The notes: generated by a model not told the origin, from the sequence alone. 64,000 bases of DNA from Streptomyces sp. NBC_01571 (GCF_026339875.1 NZ_JAPEPZ010000001.1:9114001-9178000), one strand, 5' to 3'. Shown: positions 22,720 through 31,790, numbered from the stretch's first letter. A program made the numbers and translations.

Positions 22720-23280
22720 TCATGCCGCGAGGTACTGGTAGGGGACGGGGCCGGTGATGAGCAGCCTCCGGTACCGCTCGGTGTGCTCGGCCAGTTCGTC
22801 GTCGCTGACGCCGCGTGCGTCGTGGAGGACCAGCGGCCGGCCGAAGGCCATGCCCATGCGGTGAGCGGTCTGTTCCAGCGGCCGCAGGAGCTCGGTCATG
22901 GTGAAGCGGTGGAAGGCGCCGGGCTGGTAGGCGTCGGCGGCCCCGCCGGTCGACGTGACGACCAGGAGCGTCCTGCCGGTGAGCAGTCCTCGGGTGTTGT
23001 AGGCGAAGTCGCGAGCCATGACCTCGTCCAGCCACTGCTTGAGGAAGCCGGGCACGGAGTACCAGTGCAGGGGGAACTGCAGCACGATCACCTCGTTCTC
23101 GCTGACCAGACGCTGTTCGGCCGCGATGTCGAGGTGCCGGTCGGGATAGGCGGCGTGGAGGTCGTGCAGGGTGACGTGGGCCAGGCCGCGGGCGGCGCCG
23201 GCCATGGCCCGGTTGATCCGCGACCGGGCGAGGTCCGGGTGGCCGAGCAGGACGAGCGTACGGGGGGACGGGTCGGTCAT
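22720..23280 (-). CDS. NAD(P)H oxidoreductase, flavodoxin-like fold (KefF/MdaB family)
   Basis: A 186-residue flavin reductase. The motifs are [17 protein letters not shown] at the N-terminus (flavin-binding loop), [20 protein letters not shown], the family signature in residues ~70-90, and a dimer segment [17 protein letters not shown]. Family members reduce quinones with NAD(P)H by two electrons, or act as potassium-efflux ancillary proteins. The ATG at 23280 has GAGAGA upstream. It is divergent, 88 bp apart, from a GlxA-type regulator that may control it, probably in response to reactive quinones or aldehydes. Confidence 0.85.
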   Translation of the reverse strand: MTDPSPRTLVLLGHPDLARSRINRAMAGAARGLAHVTLHDLHAAYPDRHLDIAAEQRLVSENEVIVLQFPLHWYSVPGFLKQWLDEVMARDFAYNTRGLLTGRTLLVVTSTGGAADAYQPGAFHRFTMTELLRPLEQTAHRMGMAFGRPLVLHDARGVSDDELAEHTERYRRLLITGPVPYQYLAA

Positions 23281-23368
23281 GGTGTTCTCTCTCGGTTCGG
23301 TGCTTCGTCGGGTCCACGGCCCGCGGCGCTTAGCCTGGGGTGGGGTCGTCGTGGAGAGGCTGGAGTCG

Positions 23369-24334
23369 ATGCCGCAGCAGCAGGACGCCAGGCGCCGGGT
23401 CGCGATCCTGGCCTTCGAGGGCGTCACGTTGATCGACGTGGCGGGCCCCGCGGACGTCTTCAGCCATGCGGGCCGGTACGGGCCGGGGTACGAGGTCAGC
23501 GTGGTGTCGCCGGACGGCACGGACGTACGGACGTCGACCGGACTCACGCTGCACGTCGAGTCCGCCGCGGCGGACAGCGGCCCCGCGCACACGGTGCTGG
23601 TGCCCGGGGCGTACGGCATGGTGGACCACCCGTTCGACGCCGGCCTGGTGGAAGCGGTCCGGCGGCTGACGGCCGGGGCGGAGCGGGTCGCGTCGGTGTG
23701 CACCGGGTCGTTCCTGCTGGCCGAGGTGGGACTGCTCGACGGGCGCAGGGCCACGACGCACTGGCGGCAGGCGAAGGAGTTCGCACGCCGTTACGAGCGG
23801 GTCGCGGTGGAGGCGGACGCGCTCTATGTGCGTGACGGCGCCATCCTGACCTCGGCGGGAGTCAGCTCCGGCATCGACCTGGCCCTCGCGCTGGTGGAGG
23901 ACGACCACGGCCCGCAGGTGGCACGGGACGTCGCCGAGGCCATGGTGGTGTTCATGCAGCGTCCCGGCGGGCTGTCGCAGTTCTCCGCACCGTCGCGCCA
24001 CCACGTCGCCCGCGACCACCCCCTGCGCGCGGTGTTGGACGCGATCGCGGCCGATCCCGGCCGCGACCACAGCGTCCCGGCCATGGCGGCCAGGGCGGCG
24101 GTCAGCGTCCGGCAGCTGACCCGCCTGTTCCACGACGAGATCGGGACCACCCCGGCCCGCTACGTCGAGATGGTCCGTCTGGAAGGCGCCCAGGCCCAGC
24201 TCCAGGCCGGCCACACCGTCGCGGTGGCTGCGGCCCGGAGCGGGTTCGGCAGCGCCGAGACCCTCCGCCGTGTGTTCACCAGCCGCCTCGGCATTTCCCC
24301 CGCCGCGTACCGCGACCGGCTCGGCGCACCCTGA
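23369..24334 (+). CDS. GlxA family regulator (DJ-1/PfpI plus AraC helix-turn-helix)
   Basis: A 321-residue regulator. Residues ~12-180 are a DJ-1/PfpI domain with the elbow Cys in [16 protein letters not shown]. Residues ~215-320 hold two AraC helix-turn-helices ([20 protein letters not shown] and [20 protein letters not shown]) and the SPAAYRDR end. Such proteins sense small metabolites or reactive species through the PfpI part. GAGAGG lies 10 bases before the ATG at 23369; an in-frame GTG at 23351 is less likely. It is divergent from the KefF-like oxidoreductase, its probable target. Confidence 0.87.
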   Translation: MPQQQDARRRVAILAFEGVTLIDVAGPADVFSHAGRYGPGYEVSVVSPDGTDVRTSTGLTLHVESAAADSGPAHTVLVPGAYGMVDHPFDAGLVEAVRRLTAGAERVASVCTGSFLLAEVGLLDGRRATTHWRQAKEFARRYERVAVEADALYVRDGAILTSAGVSSGIDLALALVEDDHGPQVARDVAEAMVVFMQRPGGLSQFSAPSRHHVARDHPLRAVLDAIAADPGRDHSVPAMAARAAVSVRQLTRLFHDEIGTTPARYVEMVRLEGAQAQLQAGHTVAVAAARSGFGSAETLRRVFTSRLGISPAAYRDRLGAP

Positions 24335-24462
24335 CCGGGGCCCAGGACCCCTGCGTGCAGGCTGCCGGCGTGCGGTGCCCGCTGGTCCTCCCCCGGGGAA
24401 GACCCCCTCGTCGAGGTACTCGGTGACCTCCGGCATGACGCGTCTCCCTGGCCTGTTGTCCT

Positions 24463-24533
24463 GATCCGCTCGATCCGCTCGATCCGGCTGATCGGTCTGA
24501 CCGCCTGATCCGTCTCATCCGCGCGATACGGCG
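24463..24533 (+). repeat. Nine-base tandem repeat, about 8 units
   Basis: Starting at 24463: GATCCGCTC twice, then GATCCGGCT, GATCGGTCT, an 8-base GACCGCCT, GATCCGTCT, CATCCGCGC and GATACGGCG. It lies in the gene-poor stretch 24335-24829, where no convincing gene was seen. Confidence 0.7.
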
Positions 24534-24829
24534 ACACGTCCGAGCCTGCCCGCCGCCCGCCCGCGGGTGAATGGATCTTTCTGCCGGGAGCACCACACAT
24601 TCGGCCTGGGGGACCGTCGTTCCCTCGTCCCGTCTTCCACCCGCGGGAGTCCAACGAGGGAAAAGAATGTGCCGCTCACATATTGTTCGCCTTTTCCTGT
24701 GCGCCCGGTTTTCGGTGTCCTGTCAGACGTATGTCCTCGTCCCGTGGACATCGAATTGTTCTCGTACGGTGCACACGGAATGCCGCGACCGAGGCCGGAA
24801 ACAGGTCACCAGGAATCGAGAGAGGCGCG

Positions 24830-25027
24830 GTGACGACGAACGTGGAGACGGTCCGCGCTCCGATTCCCGTGGCGGATCTGAGAACCGAGCTGATGCCCGA
24901 GCATGTCCTCGTCGTCACGGAGGCGGTTCTGCCCGCCCTGCCGCAGGCCGGTGTGACGGACAGCCCTCCAGGGAGCGGCTGCGGACGGCGTCCGCGTCGG
25001 GTACCGGTCCGTACTTCCGCGAACTAA
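24830..25027 (+). CDS. Possible small or broken ORF, unrecognised
   Basis: A 65-codon frame from GTG 24830 (GAGAGG 4 bases upstream) begins VTTNVETVRAPIPVADLRTE with good codon bias for ~45 codons, then turns into Arg-rich sequence that looks out of frame (PPGSGCGRRPRR). Another frame downstream reads YFRELTLGSTLLLDIPAATA. This could be a frameshifted remnant or an unrelated small gene. Weak support. Confidence 0.25.
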   Translation: MTTNVETVRAPIPVADLRTELMPEHVLVVTEAVLPALPQAGVTDSPPGSGCGRRPRRVPVRTSAN

Positions 25028-25195
25028 CCCTGGGATCAACGCTGTTGCTCGACATCCCGGCGGCGACCGCTTGCGCCCTCGACCAGCTGGGGGAGCCCGC
25101 GGGGGGCGTGTAAGAGAACACCGTACGTATCCGGCCGCGCCCCGCGGCCGAGATGCTCGGTCCCCACTATCTGGAGCGCAGGACCGGACTCCTCG

Positions 25196-27283
25196 TCAGG
25201 CGGCGGTCAGCGACTGTTCGGCCCAGATGGTCTTGCCGCCGTCCTCGTACCGGGTGCCCCAGTGCCGGGTCATGGAAGCGACCAGGAACAGGCCCCGCCC
25301 TCCCTCGTCCTGCACGCGGGCGTGGCGCAGGTGCGGCGCGGTGTCGGCGTCGTCGCTGACCTCCACCGTCAGCGTGCTGTCGAGGATCAGACGCAGCTGG
25401 ATGGCTCCCTCCGCGTGGCGGATCACGTTGGTGGCGAGTTCGCTGACGACCAGGTCGGTGACGAACACGTGGTCCTCCAGACCCCACTGCGCCAGTCGGT
25501 CGCGTGTCGCCCGGCGTGCCTCGCGGACCGAGACGGGCCGGGGCGGGAAGGTCCAGGTCGCCACGTGGTCCGGTGCGAGGCACCGGGTCCGGGCCACCAG
25601 CAGCGCGGCGCCGTCCTCCGGAGCCGTACCCCGCAGCACCTTGTACGCGGCCGCGTCGCAGATCTCCGCGGGGTCCACCGACGCATCGGCCACCGCCTCG
25701 CGCAGTCGGCTGACCCGGTCGTCCGCCTCGGCCGGATAGCGGTCCGCGCTGCCGTCCGAGTAGAGGGACAGCAGGCTTCCGGCCGACAGTTCCGTGGTGC
25801 GGAGCTCGTACGGCACCCCATGGCCGAGCGGCGCCCCGCGCGGTACGTCGAGGTCGCTGACCACCCCCTGGGGGCTGGTGACGAGGGGGCTCACATGGCC
25901 CGCCGAGGCCGCCGCGCACCGGCGGGTGACCGGGTCGTACGTGAGATACACGCAGGAGGCGGTGAAAGGGGGCTGCGCGTGCAGCAGGGCCAGTGGGTCG
26001 GAGTCCTGTTCGCGGGCGAGCCGCTGGGCGACGTCGTCGAGATGGACCAGCAGTTCGTCGGGCGGCAGGTCCATGGCGGCCAGGGTGGTGACCGCGGTGC
26101 GCAGGCGTCCCATCGCGACGGAGGCCAGCAGGTCCTCTCCCGGCACGTACCCGATGACCAGGCCGATCCGGCTGCTGGAGAGGCGGAGGACGTCGAACCA
26201 GTGTGCTCCGTAGCGTCCCGGCAGGTAGCAGTGGGACGAGTCCACCGCCGCCGTCAGAGGTGCCGTCCGCGGGAGCAGGCTGCGCTGAAGCGTGGTCGCG
26301 ACCGTGTGCTCACGGGTGAAGCGGCGGGCGTTGTCGACACAGAGGGCGGTGCGGGCGGCGAGCTGTGTCGCCAGCGACAGGTCCTCCTCGTCGAAGGGTT
26401 CGGGGTGGGCACCGGCCCGGTAGAAGCTGGCCAGCCCGAGCACGAGCCCGTGCACGGTCAGCGGGGTCACGATGAGCGAGTGGGCGCCGGCCCGGCGGAT
26501 GGACTCGGCGCGCAGCCGGTCGTTGGCCAGCCATCGGCGGGCCGAGACGACCGATTCGACCAGCCGCGGCTGGAGGTCGGCCAGTGCCTGGGTGTACGGC
26601 GTGGGGATCGCGTAGTGGCTGGTGCCGCCGATCGGGTAGGCGCCGTACTGTCCTTCCTGGGCCTTGAATCCGGCGCGCTTCATCGGCGGCTGGTCGGTGA
26701 CCGGGCCCACCGGCGCCTCACCCGCGAGCACCGATTCCAGCAGATCGACGGCTACGGCGTCCGCGAAGGCGGGGACGGCGATCTCGGTCAGTTCCTGCGC
26801 GGTGCGCACCGCGTCCAGGGACGATCCGATCCTGGCGCGCGCGATGCTCAGGAGATCCAGTTCCTCCTGCCGGCGGACCTGGTCCGTGACTTCGTGGATC
26901 ATGGATGCGGCCCCGATGGACCGGCCCTGCTCCTGCAACGGGTAGCCGGTGACGGCGTAGTCGTGCCGGTTCCCCGGATCGGCCGCCGGGTACGTCGACA
27001 CCGGGCGGTCGAACACCGGGCTGGCTCCCGCCATCACCTCGCGGATGATCGGCGACAGCGGGAGATGGGGGTCCAGGTCCTGGAGGCCGACCCCGATCAC
27101 CCGGCTCGCGGGCAGACCTCGCATGGCCAGGACCGCCGGGTTGGCCCGCAGGACGCGAAGGTCAGTGTCGTAGACCTCCAGCCCGGCCCTGGCCTGCTCG
27201 AACAAGGCCTTCTCGAAGCCTTTCGCTCCGTCCGACGCGGTGATGCCGGCACTCGCGTGATCGTGTCGTTGTCCACGAGGCAT
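25196..27283 (-). CDS. PAS-GAF-SpoIIE-HATPase signalling protein with degenerate phosphatase site
   Basis: A 695-residue protein, RsbU/SpoIIE type. Residues ~20-140 are a PAS domain (VYDTDLRVLRANPAVLAM), ~150-325 GAF, ~330-565 a PPM/SpoIIE phosphatase, and ~570-695 a HATPase with N-box ELATNVIRHAE and G-box GGRGLFLV. Two of the usual Asp ligands of the phosphatase are replaced: the GGDWYD position reads GAHWFD (359-364) and the GDxxGHG position reads GYVPGED (378-384). LYSDG and EDGAALL keep theirs. It may be a pseudo-phosphatase scaffold with an active anti-sigma kinase-like domain. I use the ATG at 27283 because GAGG lies 6 bases upstream. It is transcribed after the GNAT gene, with a hairpin between. 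Confidence 0.83.
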   Translation of the reverse strand: MPRGQRHDHASAGITASDGAKGFEKALFEQARAGLEVYDTDLRVLRANPAVLAMRGLPASRVIGVGLQDLDPHLPLSPIIREVMAGASPVFDRPVSTYPAADPGNRHDYAVTGYPLQEQGRSIGAASMIHEVTDQVRRQEELDLLSIARARIGSSLDAVRTAQELTEIAVPAFADAVAVDLLESVLAGEAPVGPVTDQPPMKRAGFKAQEGQYGAYPIGGTSHYAIPTPYTQALADLQPRLVESVVSARRWLANDRLRAESIRRAGAHSLIVTPLTVHGLVLGLASFYRAGAHPEPFDEEDLSLATQLAARTALCVDNARRFTREHTVATTLQRSLLPRTAPLTAAVDSSHCYLPGRYGAHWFDVLRLSSSRIGLVIGYVPGEDLLASVAMGRLRTAVTTLAAMDLPPDELLVHLDDVAQRLAREQDSDPLALLHAQPPFTASCVYLTYDPVTRRCAAASAGHVSPLVTSPQGVVSDLDVPRGAPLGHGVPYELRTTELSAGSLLSLYSDGSADRYPAEADDRVSRLREAVADASVDPAEICDAAAYKVLRGTAPEDGAALLVARTRCLAPDHVATWTFPPRPVSVREARRATRDRLAQWGLEDHVFVTDLVVSELATNVIRHAEGAIQLRLILDSTLTVEVSDDADTAPHLRHARVQDEGGRGLFLVASMTRHWGTRYEDGGKTIWAEQSLTAA

Positions 27284-27366
27284 GATCAACCTCATCTCTC
27301 ACCGACAAGCCCAGTAAACCCATGCCTGCGCCCGCACCGCCACCGAGAGGCCCGGCGGTCCGCGCG

Positions 27367-27402
27367 GAGGCGCAGCTCCGGACGGCACCGTGCGGAGCTG
27401 CG
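27367..27402 (-). terminator. Hairpin between the GNAT and SpoIIE-like genes
   Basis: GGCGCAGCTCCG (27367-27378) pairs exactly with CGGAGCTGCGCC (27391-27402). It is positioned to end transcription of the GNAT gene (ends 27502) before the SpoIIE-like gene; no T-run. Confidence 0.55.
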
Positions 27403-27501
27403 CCAGGACACCCGGGCCAGGTCACGGCGTCTGTCGCGACGGAGGTGCCGGGGGAGCACGGCCGTCCGGACCCGAGGCTTTCGAGCCGTCACATCGGACG
27501 A

Positions 27502-28047
27502 TCAAGATCCAGGAGTCGTCCCGCGAGTGGCCGGCGCGTCGGGCGGGGCGGTGGCGTCGCGGAGTTCACGCAGGTCGCGGAGATACGACAGACCAGGGCG
27601 ACCGGACAGTTGCGTCTCGCCGACGACGGCGAACCCCGAGCGGGCCAGTACCGTCCGTGACGCCGCGTTGTCGAGCGTGGCAGCGGCACGCAGGACGGTC
27701 AGCCCGTAGCCGCGGGCGGCGAGAGCGCACAGCTCCCGCACGGTCCGGGTGGCCAGCCCCCGGCCCGCGGCACGCTCCGCGATCCGATACCCGAGTTCGG
27801 CGCCGCCGTCCGCCACGTCCACGAGATTGACCCGCCCCAGCACCTCGCCCCCGGCGCCGACCAGCACGTGGAAGTAACAGACACCGGCCTCCTGCTCGGC
27901 GAGCAGGGCGCGGTGCCGTTCGTCGAAGCAGGTGAAGTAGTCATCGCCCCGGTCAGGGATGGACGCGGCGAAGTAGGCCCGGTTCTCCAGCTCGAAGGCG
28001 AGCAGCGCGGGGGCGTGGTCCGGACGGAGCAGCTGCATCTCGGGCAT
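27502..28047 (-). CDS. GNAT family N-acetyltransferase, probably leaderless
   Basis: A 181-residue acetyltransferase. The motif ELGYRIAERAAGRGLATRTV carries the acetyl-CoA pyrophosphate loop (R/Q-x-x-G-x-G/A, here RAAGRGLA), and DNAASRTVLARSGFAVVGE is the following helix typical of the RimJ-like group. No ribosome binding site precedes the ATG at 28047; instead a TATATT box lies about 7 bases upstream, suggesting a leaderless mRNA whose 5' end is the start codon. RimJ-like enzymes acetylate protein N-termini or small amines; the target is not known. Confidence 0.83.
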   Translation of the reverse strand: MPEMQLLRPDHAPALLAFELENRAYFAASIPDRGDDYFTCFDERHRALLAEQEAGVCYFHVLVGAGGEVLGRVNLVDVADGGAELGYRIAERAAGRGLATRTVRELCALAARGYGLTVLRAAATLDNAASRTVLARSGFAVVGETQLSGRPGLSYLRDLRELRDATAPPDAPATRGTTPGS

Positions 28048-28275
28048 GAACACGAATATAGGCAATCCGGCCGCCGCCCGGTCTCATGCGCCCGCACCGC
28101 CGCGTACGGGCCGATGAGCCGCTCCTGGGCCGGGGTTCCGCTCAGTTCAGTGATACTTCCTGGTCGCAGCGGCCGTCCGCTGCGACGCCGGGTCGGTCAA
28201 CTGCTCCCAGAAGAAGGCCAGATCGCTGTCCTGGAGTGCGAGAACGGTCCGGTGACGCCGTACGGCACGGGTCGT

Positions 28276-28926
28276 TCATGCCGCGGGGCCGCGCGCGGGC
28301 ACGGCCCGGCGGGCGAAGGCGATGGTGGCGGCGATGATGACGGCGAAGACCGGTCCGGTGGCGATGTGGACCACGCCCAGGACGAGGGGTTCGTCGTCGC
28401 GGTAGTAGGTGACCTGGAGGGCGGCGTTGACGACGTTCACGGCGACGCACACCCATGTGGAGTTGCGGTAGACGCGGCGCAGCCGTGGTACGTCGCGCCA
28501 GTTCGGGTGACCCCCGCTGACCCGGTTGAGGATCACTCCGGTCAGGGGCCGGCCGATCAGGATGCTGCCCAGGCAGACGGCCAGGACCACGAAGGGGATC
28601 AGGGCGGGCAGCAGGAAGAACCCGCGTGCCTCGCCGGTGAAGGCCGCCGCACCCGCGCAGACGCCGACGACGAGCAGTCCGACGAGTGCCTGGCGCAGCT
28701 TCTCCTTGCGCAGCAGGCGCCAGGCGAACGCGGCGCTCGCGGTGGCGCCGGCCGCGACGAGGCCGGCGTCGAGGGAGACGGCGGCGTCGGCCCCGAGGAA
28801 CGCGACCGTGGGCGCGGCGGTGACCAGCGCGCCGGAGAGTTTCGCGGCCCGTCCCGCTCGGCGGGACGGCGCGGGCCTCCGCCGTGTGTCGGCCGGGGAG
28901 GTCGTAGGCGTGTCGGCGGTACCCAT
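28276..28926 (-). CDS. DUF3159-like membrane protein
   Basis: A 216-residue membrane protein with about five hydrophobic segments (APTVAFLGADAAVSL, AFAWRLLRKEKLRQALVGLL, GFFLLPALIPFVVLAVCLG, TWVCVAVNVVNAALQVTYY, GVVHIATGPVFAVII). The order and GRPLTGVILNR segment fit the DUF3159 family. Function is unknown, though family members occur with regulators and redox genes. It is divergent from a MarR gene with an inverted repeat between. Its frame stays open for 43 codons past TGA (28147-28275) and that stretch also reads as protein-like (VLALQDSDLAFFWEQLTDPA), perhaps a remnant of another gene. Confidence 0.7.
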   Translation of the reverse strand: MGTADTPTTSPADTRRRPAPSRRAGRAAKLSGALVTAAPTVAFLGADAAVSLDAGLVAAGATASAAFAWRLLRKEKLRQALVGLLVVGVCAGAAAFTGEARGFFLLPALIPFVVLAVCLGSILIGRPLTGVILNRVSGGHPNWRDVPRLRRVYRNSTWVCVAVNVVNAALQVTYYRDDEPLVLGVVHIATGPVFAVIIAATIAFARRAVPARGPAA

Positions 28927-28950
28927 GGAGCAATCGTTGCATGTGAAATG

Positions 28951-28979
28951 GTATCTGACAATTTAGTTTCAGATGATAC
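28951..28979. promoter_or_regulatory. Inverted repeat between DUF3159-like and MarR genes
   Basis: GTATC (28951-28955) and GATAC (28975-28979) enclose ATCTGA (28953-28958) and TCAGAT (28969-28974), an AT-rich symmetric site 11 bp before the MarR ATG. Likely MarR operator. Confidence 0.5.
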
Positions 28980-28989
28980 GGTCACAGGT

Positions 28990-29466
28990 ATGACGAACGC
29001 TGCTGAGGCATGGCCGAGCCCCCGGGCGACCGACGGCCCGGATGATCGGTCGGCCTTCGCGCTGGGGCTGCTGTTGCGGCGCGCCCACGACCGGGCGTTG
29101 GCCGCGGTGGCCGGCGTCCTGCGGCCGCTGGGACTGGAGACGCGGCACTTGGCCGTCCTGATCGCCCTGTGCGACAGGGGGGCGATGAGCCAGAGCGCGC
29201 TGGTGGAGGCCACCGGCAGCGACCGGGCCACGATGGTCCGTGTGGTCGATGACCTGGAGAGCGGGCTCCTGGTGACGCGGGGGACTCTCCTCGCGGACCG
29301 GCGGGTGCGGATCGTCGCCGTGACGGAGCGCGGCCACGCGGTCTTCGACCAGGCGCACAGGGACGTCGCGCCTGTCATCGACGGCCTGGTCGCCCATCTG
29401 CTGCCGGGCGAGACCGATCGGCTCGTGGACCTGCTGACGCGGTTCGTCTATCCCGGCCGTGCCTGA
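28990..29466 (+). CDS. MarR family regulator of the FAD monooxygenase operon
   Basis: A 158-residue winged-helix protein. The DNA-binding part is SQSALVEATGSDRATMVRVV then DDLESGLLVTRG and a wing around RVRIVAVTERG. It begins MTNAAEAWPSPRATDGPDDRS. The second MarR gene at 34005 is similar in length and layout. No good ribosome binding site is visible before the ATG at 28990. The monooxygenase starts 38 bp after its stop, so they are one operon; it probably represses itself and the divergent DUF3159-like gene through the site at 28951-28979. Confidence 0.85.
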   Translation: MTNAAEAWPSPRATDGPDDRSAFALGLLLRRAHDRALAAVAGVLRPLGLETRHLAVLIALCDRGAMSQSALVEATGSDRATMVRVVDDLESGLLVTRGTLLADRRVRIVAVTERGHAVFDQAHRDVAPVIDGLVAHLLPGETDRLVDLLTRFVYPGRA

Positions 29467-29504
29467 CTCCCTTCAGGCCCTACGAGTTGAACAGGAGAGT
29501 TGTG

Positions 29505-30758
29505 ATGCGTGTTCTGATCGCCGGCGCCGGACCGGGAGGACTGTGCCTGGTCCAGGGGCTGCGCCGGGCCGGGATCGAGGCCGTCGTCCTCGAACGTCGC
29601 GGCCACGGCGGGGAACAGCCGGCCACCTACGGCATCCACCTGAACACCGACGGGATGCGCGCCTTGAACGCCTGTCTGCCGGACAGGGCGTGGCAGCGAC
29701 TGGTGGAGACCTCGGTTCCGGCGCCGGACAGGATCCAGTTCCACGACCAGGACCTGGGCGTGCTGGCCGTGCGCGACAACGAGGCGCACGGGGCGGTCGA
29801 CGCGGATCTGCGACGCCGGGCGGTGGCCCGGGACGCGCTGCGAGAGGCCCTGCTGGTGGGGCTGCCCGCCGACGCGGTGCTGTGGAACACCGAGGTCACC
29901 GGTTACCGGCGGACCCCGGACGGGGTACGGGTCACCTGCGCGGGCGGTCAGGTCTTCGAAGGGGATCTGCTCGTGGCCGCGGACGGCAGCAACTCCCGCC
30001 TTCGGGCGCTGCGTCTGCCGGGCCTGGAGCGCGAGGACCTGGGCATCGTGAACGTGTCCGGCCGGGTGACGCTGACCGAGCCGCTGATGGCCGAGATCCC
30101 CGCCGGGCTGACCGATGGTTCGGTGAACAACGTGGTGCCGACGGGCCCCGGCTGGATGTTCCTGTCCACCTGGGACGCTCCCGCTTCCGGCCGCTACCTG
30201 GTCTGGGCGTGGGCCGAGAGCCGGAAGACGTATCCCGCGGACCCGGCCGCGATGGACCGGACCGCGCTGCGCGACCACGTCGCCGGGCGGACCGCGCACT
30301 GGGCAGCGGCGCTCAACCGTCTGGTCACCGCCACCGAGCCCGACACGATCGCGGCGATCCCGCTGCGCACCATGCCCGCCCTCGGTCCGTGGGAACCCAG
30401 CGCTGTCACGCTGCTCGGAGACGCTATCCACAACATGACACCCATGGCAGGCATCGGCGCCAACACCGCTCTGCGGGACGCCGACGAGCTGCGCCGCGCC
30501 CTGCTGGGCCCGGGGCCCCTTCTCGCCCGGGTCGGCCGCTACGAGAGCGCGATGCGCGACTACGCCAACGCCGCGCTGGCCCTCTCCACCCGCAACGCCC
30601 TCGGCGCCGCCACCACCAAGCGGCTGCCGCGCACCGCCTTCCGTACCCTTCTGCGGGTGGCGGAAGCGGTGCCCATGGTCAAGCGGCGCATCTTTCCCGC
30701 GCTCCGCCCGTCCCCGACGACCCGGGCCGATGGAAGGCCGAACACGCACACGCCCTAA
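29505..30758 (+). CDS. FAD-dependent monooxygenase (aromatic hydroxylase type)
   Basis: A 417-residue flavoprotein. The ADP-binding motif is VLIAGAGPGGLCLVQGLRRA at the N-terminus, LLVAADGSNSRLR is the DG motif, and LLGDAIHNMTPMAGIGAN is the second FAD motif. The group hydroxylates aromatic rings or modifies antibiotics (rifampicin monooxygenases are relatives), using NAD(P)H and oxygen. The ATG at 29505 has AGGAG 7 bases upstream; an earlier open frame starts at 29487. It follows a MarR regulator, so the substrate may also be the inducer. The C-terminus ends ARPSPTTRADGRPNTHTP-like and is not membrane-bound. Confidence 0.87.
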   Translation: MRVLIAGAGPGGLCLVQGLRRAGIEAVVLERRGHGGEQPATYGIHLNTDGMRALNACLPDRAWQRLVETSVPAPDRIQFHDQDLGVLAVRDNEAHGAVDADLRRRAVARDALREALLVGLPADAVLWNTEVTGYRRTPDGVRVTCAGGQVFEGDLLVAADGSNSRLRALRLPGLEREDLGIVNVSGRVTLTEPLMAEIPAGLTDGSVNNVVPTGPGWMFLSTWDAPASGRYLVWAWAESRKTYPADPAAMDRTALRDHVAGRTAHWAAALNRLVTATEPDTIAAIPLRTMPALGPWEPSAVTLLGDAIHNMTPMAGIGANTALRDADELRRALLGPGPLLARVGRYESAMRDYANAALALSTRNALGAATTKRLPRTAFRTLLRVAEAVPMVKRRIFPALRPSPTTRADGRPNTHTP

Positions 30759-30971
30759 GGGGTCAGGCCACGTCCGCGACGGCGCCTGCTCGGACGACTG
30801 CGAACCGGTGCCGGCGTTGTAACGCGCACGATGGGGCCGGCTCGTCCGCACCATCCCCGGAGACGGCACCTTCCCCGACAGCCCCCAGCACGTCGGCATC
30901 CTCCTGGGCTGCGGAGACGTGCAAGGGGACGGACTCACCGCCTGTCGCCCGTTCCCGGACGGTTCCGGCCG

Positions 30972-31790
30972 TCAGGCCGGCACCGCCGTGCGGCGTTCCT
31001 GAACGTGGGCGTAGGCCGTGAGGCCGAACAGGGTGGCGAGCAGCACCGCGGACGAACCGGCGGTGCCGAGGTCGAGTCCGCCCTTGGCGTGCGGCTTGGT
31101 GAGCAGGTCACCGGCGGTGGCGCCCAGGGGCCGGGTGAGCACGAAGGCGATCCAGAACAGCAGGACGTTCGGCACCGCCGGGACCCACATCAGCGCGACG
31201 AGTACCGCCAGCAGCCCGGAGACGAGCAGTGCCCCGCCGAGGTAGCCGAGGCCGGAGCTGTCGGAGAGGAAGTCGCCCATGGAGGTACCGAGCGTGTTCG
31301 AGACGAGGATCGCCGACCAGAACAGGGCCTCACCGCGGAAGGTCACGATGTCGCGGATCTGGAACGTCATCCCGCTCAGTTTCCAGGCGAGGAAGATCGC
31401 GAGAAGGACAGAGATCAGGATGGCGGCGCCTTCGGGGTAGCCCAGCCCGAGACCCTGCGGGCCCCAGCCGAGCGATGTCGCCCCGTCCGAGAGGTACTTG
31501 GCGCTGGCGTCGCGGTTCATGAAGTCGGACATCGTGGTGCCGGCCATGCTGGTCGACAGGATCACGGTCCAGTAGAAGAACGGGTTGTAGCGACGGGACC
31601 TGAGCTGGACGACCAGCGTCACCACGAACATCAGGAACAGGGCGACCGTGGTCACGAAGTAGCCGACCCCGAGGGTCTGGGCGAACAGGTCGCCCGCCGT
31701 CTCACCCAGAGTCGTCGCGGCGATCTTCATGATCCAGAACGCCAGAGTGACCTCAGGCAGCTTCTTCATCACCGAATGCGTCGACGTCAC
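30972..31790 (-). CDS. COG4705-like membrane protein with fourfold repeat
   Basis: A 272-residue membrane protein, about eight hydrophobic segments. Four internal units each carry a Gly-x-x-x-(G/S)-Asp motif at the start of a helix: GETAGDLF, GTTMSDFM, GTSMGDFL and GATAGDLL. This looks like the COG4705 membrane protein family. GTG 31790 has AGGAG 7 bases upstream; the ATG at 31769 is an inner alternative. The Gly-Asp repeats suggest a pore or ion-coordination role, but the family is uncharacterised as far as I know. No operon partner within 200 bp. Confidence 0.72.
   Translation of the reverse strand: MTSTHSVMKKLPEVTLAFWIMKIAATTLGETAGDLFAQTLGVGYFVTTVALFLMFVVTLVVQLRSRRYNPFFYWTVILSTSMAGTTMSDFMNRDASAKYLSDGATSLGWGPQGLGLGYPEGAAILISVLLAIFLAWKLSGMTFQIRDIVTFRGEALFWSAILVSNTLGTSMGDFLSDSSGLGYLGGALLVSGLLAVLVALMWVPAVPNVLLFWIAFVLTRPLGATAGDLLTKPHAKGGLDLGTAGSSAVLLATLFGLTAYAHVQERRTAVPA

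Noticed and set aside
28147..28275. 43 in-frame codons after the DUF3159-like stop (VLALQDSDLAFFWEQ)
   Set aside because: Protein-like but no start codon; could be a remnant, readthrough is speculative.
30759..30971. Plus-strand fragment (FPDSPQHVGILLGCGDVQGDG)
   Set aside because: Short, no start or domain; too weak to call.
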